Source of the DNA: CAITSH01 sp945892985
Lineage (GTDB): Bacteria > Pseudomonadota > Gammaproteobacteria > Burkholderiales > SG8-39
Length of the DNA: 64,000 bases
Direction: 5' to 3'
Assembly (NCBI GenBank): GCA_945892985.1
Contig: CAMDDU010000008.1
Coordinates: forward strand, 68,874 to 132,873
This document shows positions 34,473-43,297 of this stretch, in pieces; position 1 is the first letter of the stretch, and each line of letters starts with the position of its first letter. The notes under the pieces were generated by a model that saw only the letters and a list, made by a program, of their open reading frames with translations, was not told the origin of the DNA and did no database searches. The position numbers and the translations under genes were made by a program.

Positions 34473-35167
34473 TGGAGGTGTTGGATCACTTTGGCGGCAA
34501 GTCGTTCCCCGATTTCTGCTGTTCCGGCGGTAATGCCCAGGTCGCGGGCCTGCGTCACGCGCAGCCCGGGAAAGCCGCACGGATCAATGGCAGAGAAGGG
34601 GGCGAGGTCCATGTCGACGTTGAGGGAAATGCCGTGGTAACAACAGCCCTTGCGAATGCGCAGGCCGAGGGCGGCAATTTTTGCACCGGCCACGTACACC
34701 CCGGGCGCGCCCACCACGCGCTGGGCGCCGATATTGAAGTCGGCCAGCAGGTCGATCGCCGCCTGCTCCGCCAAGTGCACCAACTGGCGGACCTTGAGGT
34801 CGCGGCGCGATAAATCGAGCAGCAGATAGACAATCGCCTGGCCGGGGCCGTGATAAGTGATCTGCCCGCCGCGATCGATCTGCTCGATCGGAATGTCGCC
34901 CGAGCGCGGGAGGTGCTCTGCGCGCCCGGCAAGCCCCACGGTGAATACCGGCGGATGTTGCAGCGTCCAGATTTCGTCCGCACTGCCTTCATCGCGCTCT
35001 GCGCTGAAGCGGCGCATTGCCTCATAGGTGGGCAGGTAATCGACCAGGCCAAGCTGCTTGATGACCGGGGAACGGGTAATGGGCAATGGGCAAAGGTCCG
35101 CAGCACGGGCCGGCGCCACGGCCACTGATCCACGATTTACCATTTCCGATTCACCATTCACCCCCAT
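34469..35167 (-). CDS. lipB: Octanoyl-[ACP]:protein N-octanoyltransferase
   Basis: Transfers octanoate from acyl carrier protein to lipoyl domains ahead of LipA. Signatures are GGQITYHGPGQAIVYLLLDL, GAPGVYVAGAKIAALGLRIRKG (catalytic Lys) and LAPFSAIDPCGFPGL (catalytic Cys). The homologous region begins at about residue 35 (VIKQLGLVDYLPTYEAM). The first 34 codons lie in sequence containing near-repeats such as ACCATT-type runs, and no ribosome site distinguishes ATG 35167 from ATG 35143. The true start is therefore uncertain. Confidence 0.92.
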   Translation of the reverse strand: MGVNGESEMVNRGSVAVAPARAADLCPLPITRSPVIKQLGLVDYLPTYEAMRRFSAERDEGSADEIWTLQHPPVFTVGLAGRAEHLPRSGDIPIEQIDRGGQITYHGPGQAIVYLLLDLSRRDLKVRQLVHLAEQAAIDLLADFNIGAQRVVGAPGVYVAGAKIAALGLRIRKGCCYHGISLNVDMDLAPFSAIDPCGFPGLRVTQARDLGITAGTAEIGERLAAKVIQHLQ

Positions 35168-35452
35168 CTAAAGAACCATCTTGACCATGGGGTGGTCGCA
35201 AAGCGCTTGGTACAGTCCGTCGAGCTGCTCGCGCGAGGTGGCGTTGATGGTTACTGTCAGCGACAGCCACTTGCCCTCGCGGCTGGAGCGCATTTCTATG
35301 GTCGATGCATCGAAGTCAGGTGCATGCAGCCGGACCAATCCGGCCATGGTCTGCGCGAAGCCATCCTGCGTCAGCCCCATGATCTTGATCGGAAACTCGG
35401 TCGGGAAGGCGAGCAGCGACTCGAGTTCTGGTGTTTTCTCCAACTCAGACAT
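35168..35452 (-). CDS. DUF493 (YbeD/UPF0250) protein
   Basis: A 94-residue protein of the YbeD family, an alpha/beta fold resembling an ACT or allosteric domain (FPIKIMGLTQDGFAQTMAGLVRLHAPDF, SLTVTINATSREQLDGLYQALCDHPMVKMVL). In Proteobacteria it commonly sits between dacA and lipB, and its role may be regulation of lipoate or cell-wall metabolism; this is not established. The ATG at 35450-35452 overlaps the end of the aminotransferase gene by eight bases. Confidence 0.88.
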   Translation of the reverse strand: MSELEKTPELESLLAFPTEFPIKIMGLTQDGFAQTMAGLVRLHAPDFDASTIEMRSSREGKWLSLTVTINATSREQLDGLYQALCDHPMVKMVL

Positions 35453-36314
35453 GGGCGTGGGCGCACTCTTTGTTGCGCAGCGCGCCAAACAAGGTGTGCA
35501 TGCGTTTGAACACGGCGCCCGGCTTGCCTTGCGCCGCAGCGTGGCCCACGGCCTTGCCGTCGAGCTTTACCACCGGGATCAATTCCTTGGTCGTTGAGGT
35601 GAGCCAGATCTCGTCGGCGTCGCGTACCTCGGCCTCGGACACCTTGCGCTCCTCGAGTGGAATCTTGTTGAGGCGAATCAGCTCGAGCGCGACGTTGTAG
35701 GTGATTCCCGGAAGGATCAGGTTGTCCTGCGGCGGCGCGAGGACGGTCCCGTTTTTCACCACCATGACGTTGCAGGCCGAGGCCTCGGTGAGCAATCCGT
35801 CGCGGAACATGATGCATTCGAGCGCGCCCACATCGGCCGCGGCCTGTCTTGCCAGCACATTGCCCAGCAGCGAAGTTGATTTGATCTGGCAGCGCAGCCA
35901 GCGCGTGTCGGGGGCGCTGATGCAATCGGCGCCTTCCTCGTAAAACGAGTCCGGCGGCGTCATCAACTGGTTGCACATCATGAACACGGTTGGCGTGGTC
36001 TTTTTCGGAAAGACATGGTCGCGTGGCGCAGCGCCGCGCGTGACCTGCATGTAAATACCCTGGTTATCCCATGGATTTTTCGCCACCAACTGCATCGCAA
36101 GCTCGGTCCACTGCGCCATGCTCAGCGGATTGTGCAGGCGGATCTCTGCGAGGCTGCGTTCCAAGCGCTCGAGATGCTGGCGCAGCCGGAACGGCTGTCT
36201 GCCATAAACCGGCGTGACTTCGTAAACGCCGTCGCCAAACATGAAACCGCGATCGAAGACGGAGATTTTCGCGTCTTCGCGCGCCATGAACTCACCGTTG
36301 AGATAGACCGTCAT
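35445..36314 (-). CDS. Class IV PLP aminotransferase (D-amino-acid transaminase-like)
   Basis: A 289-residue fold-type IV enzyme. Signatures are SVFDRGFMFGDGVYEVTPVYG, the Lys of QIKSTSLLGNVLARQAAADVGALE and the PLP-phosphate region GLLTEASACNVMVV. Its position between dacA and ybeD fits the betaproteobacterial D-alanine aminotransferase, which makes D-glutamate or D-alanine for peptidoglycan; branched-chain aminotransferase or ADC lyase activity cannot be excluded. AGGAG lies upstream of the ATG at 36312-36314, and a longer frame to 36449 has no support. Confidence 0.88.
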   Translation of the reverse strand: MTVYLNGEFMAREDAKISVFDRGFMFGDGVYEVTPVYGRQPFRLRQHLERLERSLAEIRLHNPLSMAQWTELAMQLVAKNPWDNQGIYMQVTRGAAPRDHVFPKKTTPTVFMMCNQLMTPPDSFYEEGADCISAPDTRWLRCQIKSTSLLGNVLARQAAADVGALECIMFRDGLLTEASACNVMVVKNGTVLAPPQDNLILPGITYNVALELIRLNKIPLEERKVSEAEVRDADEIWLTSTTKELIPVVKLDGKAVGHAAAQGKPGAVFKRMHTLFGALRNKECAHAHV

Positions 36315-36375
36315 GCTCAGCTCCTGATCAATGAGAACATCTGGCCCCCGCGGGGACACCCGCGCCGGGTTTGTG

Positions 36376-37509
36376 CTATTTGAACCACAATCTGAAGGTG
36401 TCCCAGATGCGCCCGAAATACCCGGCAAGACCGATGTTCTCGAGGGCAACGACAGGATACTCCGCGAGCAGTCCGCCCTCCACCATCACCCGCAGGGTGC
36501 CGACGCGCTGACCCGCGCTGATCGGCGCGACCAAGGGTTGCTGGCTGACGAATTCGGCCTTGACCTTGTCGCTTTGTCCTCGCGGCAGCGTCACAAACAT
36601 GTCCGACTGGAAACCGGCCTTGAGGCGGTTTTCACTGCCTTTCCAGACCTCCAGCGAACTCACCGTCTGGTTTTTTTCATACAGCCGCACGTTGTCATAG
36701 AACTGGAAGCCGTAATTGAGCAACTTCTGGCTCTCTTGGGCGCGCATCGAGTCCGAGGTGGTGCCAAGCACCACCGAGAGCAGCCGGCGCGGACCACGCT
36801 TGGCCGAGGCGACGAGGCAATAGCCGGCGTTGTCGGTAAAACCGGTTTTCATGCCGTCCACGTTCGGGTCCAGCCATAGCAGGCGGTTGCGGTTTTGCTG
36901 GGTGATGTTGTTGTAGCGGTATTCTTTCATGGAATACAGCTGCGCGTAGAACTCCGGAAAATCGCGGATCAGTGCCGATGCGAGCAGCGCAAGATCCTGT
37001 GCGCTGGAGTAATGCTGCGGATCGGGCAGGCCGTTGGAGTTGGTGAAGTGCGTGTTTTTCATGCCAAGGCGCGCCGCTTCCTTGTTCATCAAATGGGCGA
37101 AGGACTCCTCCGATCCGGCAATGGCCTCGGACAGTGCGATGCAGGCGTCATTGCCTGATTGCACGATCATGCCGCGCAGCAGCTCCTCTACGGTGACCGG
37201 GTTCTTCGGGTCGATGAACATGCGCGACCCCTGGGCCCGCCAGGCTTTTTCAGATACCGGGATGGCCTGGGTTAGCGTGAGTTGCTTGTTCTTGATCGCC
37301 GCGAACGCGATGTAAGCGGTCATCAGCTTTGTCAGGGATGCCGGCTCGAAGCGGTCGTTGGCAGCCTGGCTGGCGATCAACTGGCCGCTGGAGACATCCA
37401 GCAGCAACCAGGCTTTCGCCGCCACCGCGGGTGCCGGTATCTGGGCAAGGCCGGGTTGCGCGAACAAAAGGGGGAGGACGGAAAACAGCAGTGCGAGGGA
37501 ACGGCGCAT
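36376..37509 (-). CDS. dacA: D-alanyl-D-alanine carboxypeptidase (PBP5/6 type)
   Basis: A 377-residue penicillin-binding protein that trims the last D-Ala from pentapeptides. A signal peptide (1-22) is followed by the peptidase domain with SLTK (Ser58, Lys61), SGN (118-120) and KTG in DGMKTGFTDNAG. A PBP5_C domain and a terminal amphipathic helix (YFGRIWDTFRLWFK) that holds it to the outer face of the inner membrane complete the protein. All catalytic motifs are intact. It lies between rlpA and the aminotransferase gene in the elongation cluster. Confidence 0.95.
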   Translation of the reverse strand: MRRSLALLFSVLPLLFAQPGLAQIPAPAVAAKAWLLLDVSSGQLIASQAANDRFEPASLTKLMTAYIAFAAIKNKQLTLTQAIPVSEKAWRAQGSRMFIDPKNPVTVEELLRGMIVQSGNDACIALSEAIAGSEESFAHLMNKEAARLGMKNTHFTNSNGLPDPQHYSSAQDLALLASALIRDFPEFYAQLYSMKEYRYNNITQQNRNRLLWLDPNVDGMKTGFTDNAGYCLVASAKRGPRRLLSVVLGTTSDSMRAQESQKLLNYGFQFYDNVRLYEKNQTVSSLEVWKGSENRLKAGFQSDMFVTLPRGQSDKVKAEFVSQQPLVAPISAGQRVGTLRVMVEGGLLAEYPVVALENIGLAGYFGRIWDTFRLWFK

Positions 37510-37562
37510 GGGACCAACTGCTAAATTGAAATTATACCAGCCGGCAATCTGCTATCACCGGC

Positions 37563-38684
37563 TCAGCGCAGTATAAGAACCGGTTTGAAGGCGATGTTTT
37601 CACGGATTTGCTCGGCAGCGGTGTTGGCCTCTGCGCGATCGCGATAAGGGCCAAGGTGCAGCCGAAATACGCCCTCACGCTGAATGATTTCCACGGTCTT
37701 GTCCAACCAGGAAAGTTGCTGATAAACACGCGTGCGGAAATTTTCGGCATTGTCTCGCGCCGAAAACGCACCTAATTGCAAATAAATCCCGCCGCGTTCG
37801 GCGGCCACGGGAATTTGTGCCGGCGCTGGCGCGGCCGGCGGTAATGCTGCTGTGCGCAGCGCCGGTTGTCGCGGTGTTTTTGGGGATTGCGGTGCGGGCC
37901 TGGGGGGCTCTTGCGTTGGCCGGGACTGGACCGCCGCGCTGTTGTTTGTGTCTGCGACCTTGATCTGGGTTTCGGGTGCCACATCGGGCTGGGCGAGCAG
38001 CTGGCTGCGCTGTCTGGCGACAATGTCCGGCATGTCCTGGGGCAGGATTTGCTCGACCGAAACTTGTGTGCTGCCTTGGTTGACGTAGCCCAGTTTGGCG
38101 GCTGCGGTGTAGGACAAATCGATGATGCGGCCCGAATGGAAGGGGCCGCGGTCATTGACGCGCACGATGACCGACTTTTGCGTCACCAAACTGGTCACGC
38201 GTGCGTAGCTCGGAATTGGCAGCGTTGGGTGAGCGGCGGTCATCGCGTACATGTCGTAGGGTTCGCCACTGGAGGTGCGCTGGCCGTGGAATTTGCGCCC
38301 GTACCAGCTGCCAACGCCGCTTTGCCGGAACGCCCGCAGCTCTCGCGCCGGTTGGTAATCCTGGCCGAACACGGTGTAGGGATTGTTGGCGAAACGGTGC
38401 AGTGGCTCGGCCTTGGGTTCTGCATCGGGAATGGTCGCCAAATCGACCGGAGCGTTCTCGCCCGGGCCATCGTCCTGGTAGTAGCCGCCGCCACGCTTTG
38501 CCGGGGTGGCCGTCGCTTTGGCCGGTTTTTGCAACTCCGTTGCGCGCTCCACCACCGGTGTGCTGGTAATGAGGCCGTGGCAGCCGCCAAGCAGCGCCAA
38601 AGCCAGCGCCCAAACCGCGCGCACTGGCCGCGCTTTTATGCCGCTGTCGTGCCAATAAAGGGGCGGGAAGATTATTTTTCGCAT
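37563..38684 (-). CDS. rlpA: RlpA septal ring lytic transglycosylase lipoprotein
   Basis: A 373-residue outer-membrane lipoprotein that cleaves denuded peptidoglycan. The lipobox is in LALLGGCHG (Cys36). The double-psi beta-barrel (about 125-215) contains SGVGSWYGRKFHGQRTSSGEPYDMYAMTAAHPTLP and VIVRVNDRGPFHSGRIIDLS. A Pro/Ala linker leads to a C-terminal SPOR domain (about 300-373; YLQLGAFSARDNAENFRTRVY). The ATG at 38682-38684 overlaps the rodA stop (ATGA), so the pair is coupled. Confidence 0.94.
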   Translation of the reverse strand: MRKIIFPPLYWHDSGIKARPVRAVWALALALLGGCHGLITSTPVVERATELQKPAKATATPAKRGGGYYQDDGPGENAPVDLATIPDAEPKAEPLHRFANNPYTVFGQDYQPARELRAFRQSGVGSWYGRKFHGQRTSSGEPYDMYAMTAAHPTLPIPSYARVTSLVTQKSVIVRVNDRGPFHSGRIIDLSYTAAAKLGYVNQGSTQVSVEQILPQDMPDIVARQRSQLLAQPDVAPETQIKVADTNNSAAVQSRPTQEPPRPAPQSPKTPRQPALRTAALPPAAPAPAQIPVAAERGGIYLQLGAFSARDNAENFRTRVYQQLSWLDKTVEIIQREGVFRLHLGPYRDRAEANTAAEQIRENIAFKPVLILR

Positions 38685-39778
38685 CAGGTTTGCACCAGTT
38701 TGCGGTGCCTTTGCATGCTCATCAGCATCCCCAGTCCAAGGTACAGCGCGGCTAGCGCGGTGCCGCCGTACGAGACCAGCGGCAGCGGCACGCCGACCAC
38801 CGGCAGCACGCCGCTGACCATGCCCATGTTGACGAAGGCGTAGGTGAAAAAGGTCAGGATGATGGCGCCGGAAATCAGGCGTGCAAAAAATGTCGGCGCA
38901 TTGGCGGCGATCATCAGTCCGCGTGCAATCAGCGCAAGATAGAGCATCAGCAGCACGATGTTGCCAAGCAGCCCGAACTCCTCGGAGAACACGGCGAAGA
39001 TGAAATCGGTGGAGCGCTCTGGGATGAATTCCAAGTGTGTCTGCGTGCCCTTGAGCCAGCCCTTGCCGAAAATGCCGCCCGAGCCGACGGCTATGGTCGA
39101 CTGGATGATGTGGTAACCGGCACCCAGCGGATCGCTGGATGGATCGATCAGCGTAAGAATGCGCCGCCGCTGGTAGTCATGCAACATCGACCACAGCAGG
39201 GGCATGCTGGCTATTCCTGCAATGCCCATGCCGATGATGATTCTCCAGGACAGTCCAGCGAGAAAAATGACATAAAAACCCGATGCGGCCACCAGCAGGG
39301 CCGTCCCAAGGTCGGGTTGGCGGGCTATCAGGAAGGTCGGGATGGCGAGCAGTATTCCGGCGACGACAAAGTCGCGCAGGCGCAGCATCGCCTCGTATTT
39401 GTGAAAATACCAGGCAAGCATCAGCGGCATGGCGATTTTCATGATTTCCGATGGCTGGATGCTGATGAAGCCCAGGTTGAGCCAGCGCCGTGCGCCGTTG
39501 CGGATATCGCCAAACAACGCCACTGCAATGAGCAGCATGACGCCCATGATGTAAAGCGGCGGCGCCAAGCGCATCAGCGTTTGCGGCGGGATTTGTGCCG
39601 CCACCCACATCACCACCATGGCGAAGGCGATGTTGGCCAACTGTGCCCCGATGCGATTGGGCGTCTCATAGGCGGCACTGTAGAGCGTGAGCATGCCCAG
39701 CATCAGGATGGTCAGCGCGATGCTGAACAGCGGGCCGTCTATCTTGTCGGTGAAGCGGCGCCAGAGCAGATCAATCAT
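38684..39778 (-). CDS. rodA: RodA peptidoglycan glycosyltransferase
   Basis: A 364-residue SEDS-family membrane enzyme that polymerises glycan strands in the elongasome together with PBP2. About ten hydrophobic helices are visible. Hallmarks are FISIQPSEIMKIAMPLMLAWYF, RQPDLGTALLVAASGF, GGIFGKGWLKGTQTHLEFIPERSTDFIFAVFSEEFG and GVPLPLVSYGGTALAA. The catalytic Asp is probably the one in RQPDLG. Its ATG at 39776-39778 overlaps the mrdA end by eight bases; upstream in-frame sequence to 39883 lies within mrdA. Confidence 0.96.
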   Translation of the reverse strand: MIDLLWRRFTDKIDGPLFSIALTILMLGMLTLYSAAYETPNRIGAQLANIAFAMVVMWVAAQIPPQTLMRLAPPLYIMGVMLLIAVALFGDIRNGARRWLNLGFISIQPSEIMKIAMPLMLAWYFHKYEAMLRLRDFVVAGILLAIPTFLIARQPDLGTALLVAASGFYVIFLAGLSWRIIIGMGIAGIASMPLLWSMLHDYQRRRILTLIDPSSDPLGAGYHIIQSTIAVGSGGIFGKGWLKGTQTHLEFIPERSTDFIFAVFSEEFGLLGNIVLLMLYLALIARGLMIAANAPTFFARLISGAIILTFFTYAFVNMGMVSGVLPVVGVPLPLVSYGGTALAALYLGLGMLMSMQRHRKLVQT

Positions 39779-41669
39779 CGCCGTCCTTGCGCACCGAGTC
39801 CGGGGTGGCGGGTTTCTTGGGCACCTTGCCCAGCAGATAGTAGTCGAGCACCAGGCGGGCGATCGGTGCGGCGGCGCGCGCACCGAAGCCGCCGTTCTCG
39901 ACCACTACTGCCAGCGCGATTTTCGGGCTGTCCGCCGGCGCGAAGGCGATGAACAGGGCATGGTCGCGATGGCGCTCGTTGATGCGTTTTTCGTCGTATT
40001 TTTCATTTTGTTTGATGGCGATGACCTGGGCGGTGCCGGTTTTGCCCGCACTCACATACTCCGCGCCGGCAAAGGCGCGCGCTCCGGTGCCTTCCTTGTT
40101 CACGCCTATCATCGCCTGCTTGATGATCTCGATGTGTTCGGGTTTGGCCGGCAGCGTCCCGACAGGGCGCGGCTCGATGTAGCCGCGCTCGCCGGTCTTG
40201 ATGTTCTCGATGTAGTTGACGAGGTGTGGTTTGTACACCGTGCCGCCGGAGGCGAGCGTTGCAACCGCCTGCGCCAGCTGCAACGGTGTGTACGCGTTGT
40301 AGCCCTGCCCGATGCCGACCGAAATGGTTTCGCCGGCGTACCATTTTTGTTGCTCGGGCCGGCGGAAGCGGTTTTGCTTCCATTGTTGCGATGGCAGCAC
40401 GCCGGCTGCCTCGCCCTCGATGTCGATGCCGCTGCGGCTGCCAAAACCCAGGTGCTTCATAAAGCCCGAAATATTGTCGATGCCAAGGTCGTTGGCCAGC
40501 TGGTAGTAGTAGGTGTCGCAGGATACGACGATGGATTTGTACATGTCGACCACACCGTGGCCGCCGACCTTGTCGTCACGGAAGCGGTGCCCGCCGAAAT
40601 TGAAGTAGCCAGGATCGCTGATCGCCTGGGACGGCGTTCGTTTGCCCAGTGAAAGCGCTGCCAGTGCCATGAACGGCTTGAAGGTCGACCCGGGCGGATA
40701 GGTGCCGGCAAGGGCGCGGTTGACTAGCGGCATGTCGGGGGAGGTATTGAGCGCCGCCCAGCTGGCCGGATCAATGCCGTCGACGAACAGGTTGGGATCG
40801 AAGCCGGGCTTTGATACGAAGGCGAGCACGCCGCCGGTGGAGGGTTCGATCGCGACCAGTGCGCCGCGCATCTCGCCAAAGGCCATTTCAGCGACCTCCT
40901 GTAGCTTGATATCGAGCGTGAGCACGAGGTTGTTGCCCGAAGTGGGTGGTGTGCGCGACAGCGTGCGCACGCCGCGACCGCCGGCGTCGACCTCGACCTG
41001 CTCATAGCCGGTGCCACCGTGCAGTTCTTTCTCGTATTTTTGCTCTAGTCCGGTTTTGCCGATGTGTTCCGTGCCCTTGTAGTTCGCTTCCAGGTCCTCG
41101 TTGTCAATCCATTCGAGGTCGCGTTGGTTGATGCGCCCGATGTAACCGAGAAAATGCGAGCCCATTTCTCCCAGCGGGTACTGCCGGAACAGCCGCGCCT
41201 TGATATCCACGCCAGGGAAGCGGAAGCGGTTGGCCGCGAATTTGGCCACCTCCTCGTCTGTCAGGCGCGAGCGGATGGGCAGGCTGTCGGCGCCCTTGGC
41301 CTCGATCATCAGGCGCTTGAAGCGTATGCGGTCGCTTTGCCTGATCTCGACGATGCCCGAGAGGTCATCGATTACGGCCTCGATGTTTCCCACCTTGTCA
41401 GGTGCGATCTCCAGCGTGTACGCGGAGTAGTTGCGCGCCAGCACCACGCCGTTGCGGTCGGTGATGAGACCGCGGTTGGGTACGATGGGCACGATGGAAA
41501 TGCGGTTGTCCTCTGCTTTCGTCTGGTAGTAGTCATGCTGCACCACTTGCAGATAAATGAAGCGCGCAAGGAGAACGCCGAACAGCGCCAGCACCACGGC
41601 GCCGGCAATGCCGATGCGCAGCTGGAAGAAATAAAGCTCGCGTTCGTTGTCGCGGAACTCAGTGGACAT
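39771..41669 (-). CDS. mrdA: Penicillin-binding protein 2
   Basis: A 632-residue class B transpeptidase of the elongasome. A short cytosolic tail and one helix (about 17-38) are followed by the PBP dimerisation (pedestal) domain (about 60-240) and the transpeptidase domain, with SxxK in PPGSTFKPFMALAALS, an SxN-equivalent SCDTYYYQLANDLG region and KTG in SAGKTGTAQV. It cross-links peptidoglycan made by RodA. It is the first of three overlapping genes, mrdA-rodA-rlpA. An extended Gly-rich C-terminus is absent, so length is ordinary. Confidence 0.96.
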   Translation of the reverse strand: MSTEFRDNERELYFFQLRIGIAGAVVLALFGVLLARFIYLQVVQHDYYQTKAEDNRISIVPIVPNRGLITDRNGVVLARNYSAYTLEIAPDKVGNIEAVIDDLSGIVEIRQSDRIRFKRLMIEAKGADSLPIRSRLTDEEVAKFAANRFRFPGVDIKARLFRQYPLGEMGSHFLGYIGRINQRDLEWIDNEDLEANYKGTEHIGKTGLEQKYEKELHGGTGYEQVEVDAGGRGVRTLSRTPPTSGNNLVLTLDIKLQEVAEMAFGEMRGALVAIEPSTGGVLAFVSKPGFDPNLFVDGIDPASWAALNTSPDMPLVNRALAGTYPPGSTFKPFMALAALSLGKRTPSQAISDPGYFNFGGHRFRDDKVGGHGVVDMYKSIVVSCDTYYYQLANDLGIDNISGFMKHLGFGSRSGIDIEGEAAGVLPSQQWKQNRFRRPEQQKWYAGETISVGIGQGYNAYTPLQLAQAVATLASGGTVYKPHLVNYIENIKTGERGYIEPRPVGTLPAKPEHIEIIKQAMIGVNKEGTGARAFAGAEYVSAGKTGTAQVIAIKQNEKYDEKRINERHRDHALFIAFAPADSPKIALAVVVENGGFGARAAAPIARLVLDYYLLGKVPKKPATPDSVRKDGDD

Positions 41670-41740
41670 GGCGTTTCATCGCGGCGCAGGCCGGATCAAG
41701 GGTGGCGGCTGGTGTGTTCTTCACCATGGCGATCGCATGG

Positions 41741-42265
41741 CTAAATCGGCCTGTTCTCGTCCACTGATTCGGGACGCCGTTGCGGCGCGATCAGCAGGAT
41801 GGCGAGCAGCGGCCAGACAGCCGCCCCGACGACGGCGCCGAGAAAATAGCCAATGCCGGGAAAGGGCGCGCCGGCAAACATGCGCACGCCCAGCATCAGC
41901 GCCTGCACCAGCAGCATCAGGATGAGCACGTGCACCGCCTGATGCTTGAGCGAAAACCACAGCATACGGCGGTGAAGCGCGATGGACAAAAAAGCAAGTA
42001 TCGCGTAGGCGAACGCATGTTGCCCCATCAGCGATCCGGTTCCCGCGTCCATGATGAGCCCTAGCGCCCAGGCGGCGCCGATGCCCATTCTCCTTGGCTG
42101 ATGGGTGCACCAGAACACCAGCACCAGGCCGAGCAGGTCGGGCACGCCAATGGCGTCGCCCCAGGGCATCAGGTCGAACATCAGCGCCAGAAAAAGTGTG
42201 AGCACCATGAAGCCGGCGCGCGCCGGCAGCAGAATGCGCTGCGGACTGTTGCTGATCATCGGCAT
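41741..42265 (-). CDS. mreD: Rod shape-determining protein MreD
   Basis: A 174-residue inner-membrane protein with about five helices (VLTLFLALMFDLMPWG, DLLGLVLVFWCTHQPRRMGIGAAWALGLIMDAGTGSLMGQHAFAYAILAFLSIALHRR and so on), which matches MreD in length and pattern. It links MreC with the elongation enzymes. The position between mreC and mrdA confirms identity, as MreD sequences are poorly conserved. Confidence 0.93.
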   Translation of the reverse strand: MPMISNSPQRILLPARAGFMVLTLFLALMFDLMPWGDAIGVPDLLGLVLVFWCTHQPRRMGIGAAWALGLIMDAGTGSLMGQHAFAYAILAFLSIALHRRMLWFSLKHQAVHVLILMLLVQALMLGVRMFAGAPFPGIGYFLGAVVGAAVWPLLAILLIAPQRRPESVDENRPI

Positions 42266-42294
42266 GGTCGGCTCGGTTTCATTTTTTCATTCGG

Positions 42295-43203
42295 TCATTC
42301 ACGCCTGCGCGTTTTTTTTACTTTGCCTGAGCGCTGCTGCTCTGGCTGGGTTTCTGGCTGGGGCGGCAGGTCTTCTCCACCGGAGAGCACCAGCACCTGA
42401 CGGTGCTGGTTGGCGCCGGCCTCGGGCGTGCAGGCGATCTTGGCAAAAGCGTAGGCGGCATCGCGCTCGATGCGGGCGACGCGTGCGACCGGCAGGCCGG
42501 GTGGATAGGTGCCGTCTATGCCGGAGGTAACAAGCAGGTCGCCATTTTGGATTTCCGCGTTGGCTGCCATGTAGCGCAGGTCCAGCGTGGTGCCGTCGCC
42601 ACCGCCGAAAGCCACCGCGCGCAGGCCGTTTCTCACCACCTGAACCGGAATCGCCTGGTCCTTGTCGGTGATTAGCGTGACCTCGGCGAGCAGGGGGTGG
42701 ACGCGTGTCACCTGGCCGATTACGCCGATGTGGTCGACCACCGCCTGGCCAGGCTTAATGCCGCTTTGGCCGCCCTTGTCGATGAACACCTTGCGACTGA
42801 ACGGGTCGCGTGCGGAATAAAGAATCTCGGCAAATACTGTTTCGCGCGGCAAGCGCGTCTTGGCCTCCAGCAGCTGGCGCATTTGCGCGTTCTCCGAGGC
42901 GAGCGACTGCAGCACCTGGGCCTGTTGTCCGAGTTTCAACTGCTCGGCGCGCAATTTTTCATTTTCGCTGCGCAGCGCCGACTGACTGGTAAAAAATTCG
43001 CCGGCTTTGTTGAAGCCCACCAGCGGCGCCGTCGCCACCTGCTGTATTGGATAGGCAAGCAGTGCGAACACCTGGCGCAGGGAGTTGGCGTAGCGAAAGC
43101 GCGCATCGAGCACCATCAGCAGCACCGCGAGCATGACGAAAAACGACAGCCGGACCAGCGGCGCCGGGCCGCGGTTGAAAAATGGGGGGGGCGAGTAATC
43201 CAT
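42295..43203 (-). CDS. mreC: Rod shape-determining protein MreC
   Basis: A 302-residue bitopic protein. One helix (about 20-38) is followed by a coiled coil (about 65-110; TSQSALRSENEKLRAEQLKLGQQAQVLQSLASENAQMRQLLE) and a periplasmic beta-barrel pair (PFSRKVFIDKGGQSGIKPGQAVVDHIGVIGQVTRVHPLLAEVTLITD). It scaffolds PBP2 and RodA. The basic tail (SGKVKKTRRRE) is non-conserved. ATG at 43201-43203 is used; a TTG directly upstream is less likely. Confidence 0.95.
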   Translation of the reverse strand: MDYSPPPFFNRGPAPLVRLSFFVMLAVLLMVLDARFRYANSLRQVFALLAYPIQQVATAPLVGFNKAGEFFTSQSALRSENEKLRAEQLKLGQQAQVLQSLASENAQMRQLLEAKTRLPRETVFAEILYSARDPFSRKVFIDKGGQSGIKPGQAVVDHIGVIGQVTRVHPLLAEVTLITDKDQAIPVQVVRNGLRAVAFGGGDGTTLDLRYMAANAEIQNGDLLVTSGIDGTYPPGLPVARVARIERDAAYAFAKIACTPEAGANQHRQVLVLSGGEDLPPQPETQPEQQRSGKVKKTRRRE

Positions 43204-43297
43204 CAATGTCCCGCTTGCTGCGGGAGGCCCGGGGCGCGAACCGGCTGCGCCAAAGTGCCTGCGGAGGAGGCGGCGTCAGCCTTCATCCCCGTCCTTG

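Noticed and set aside
35100..35165. Short ACCATT/ATTCACC near-repeats before lipB considered as a repeat array or CRISPR
   Set aside because: Copies are partial, irregular and few; no spacers. Only used to caution about the lipB start.
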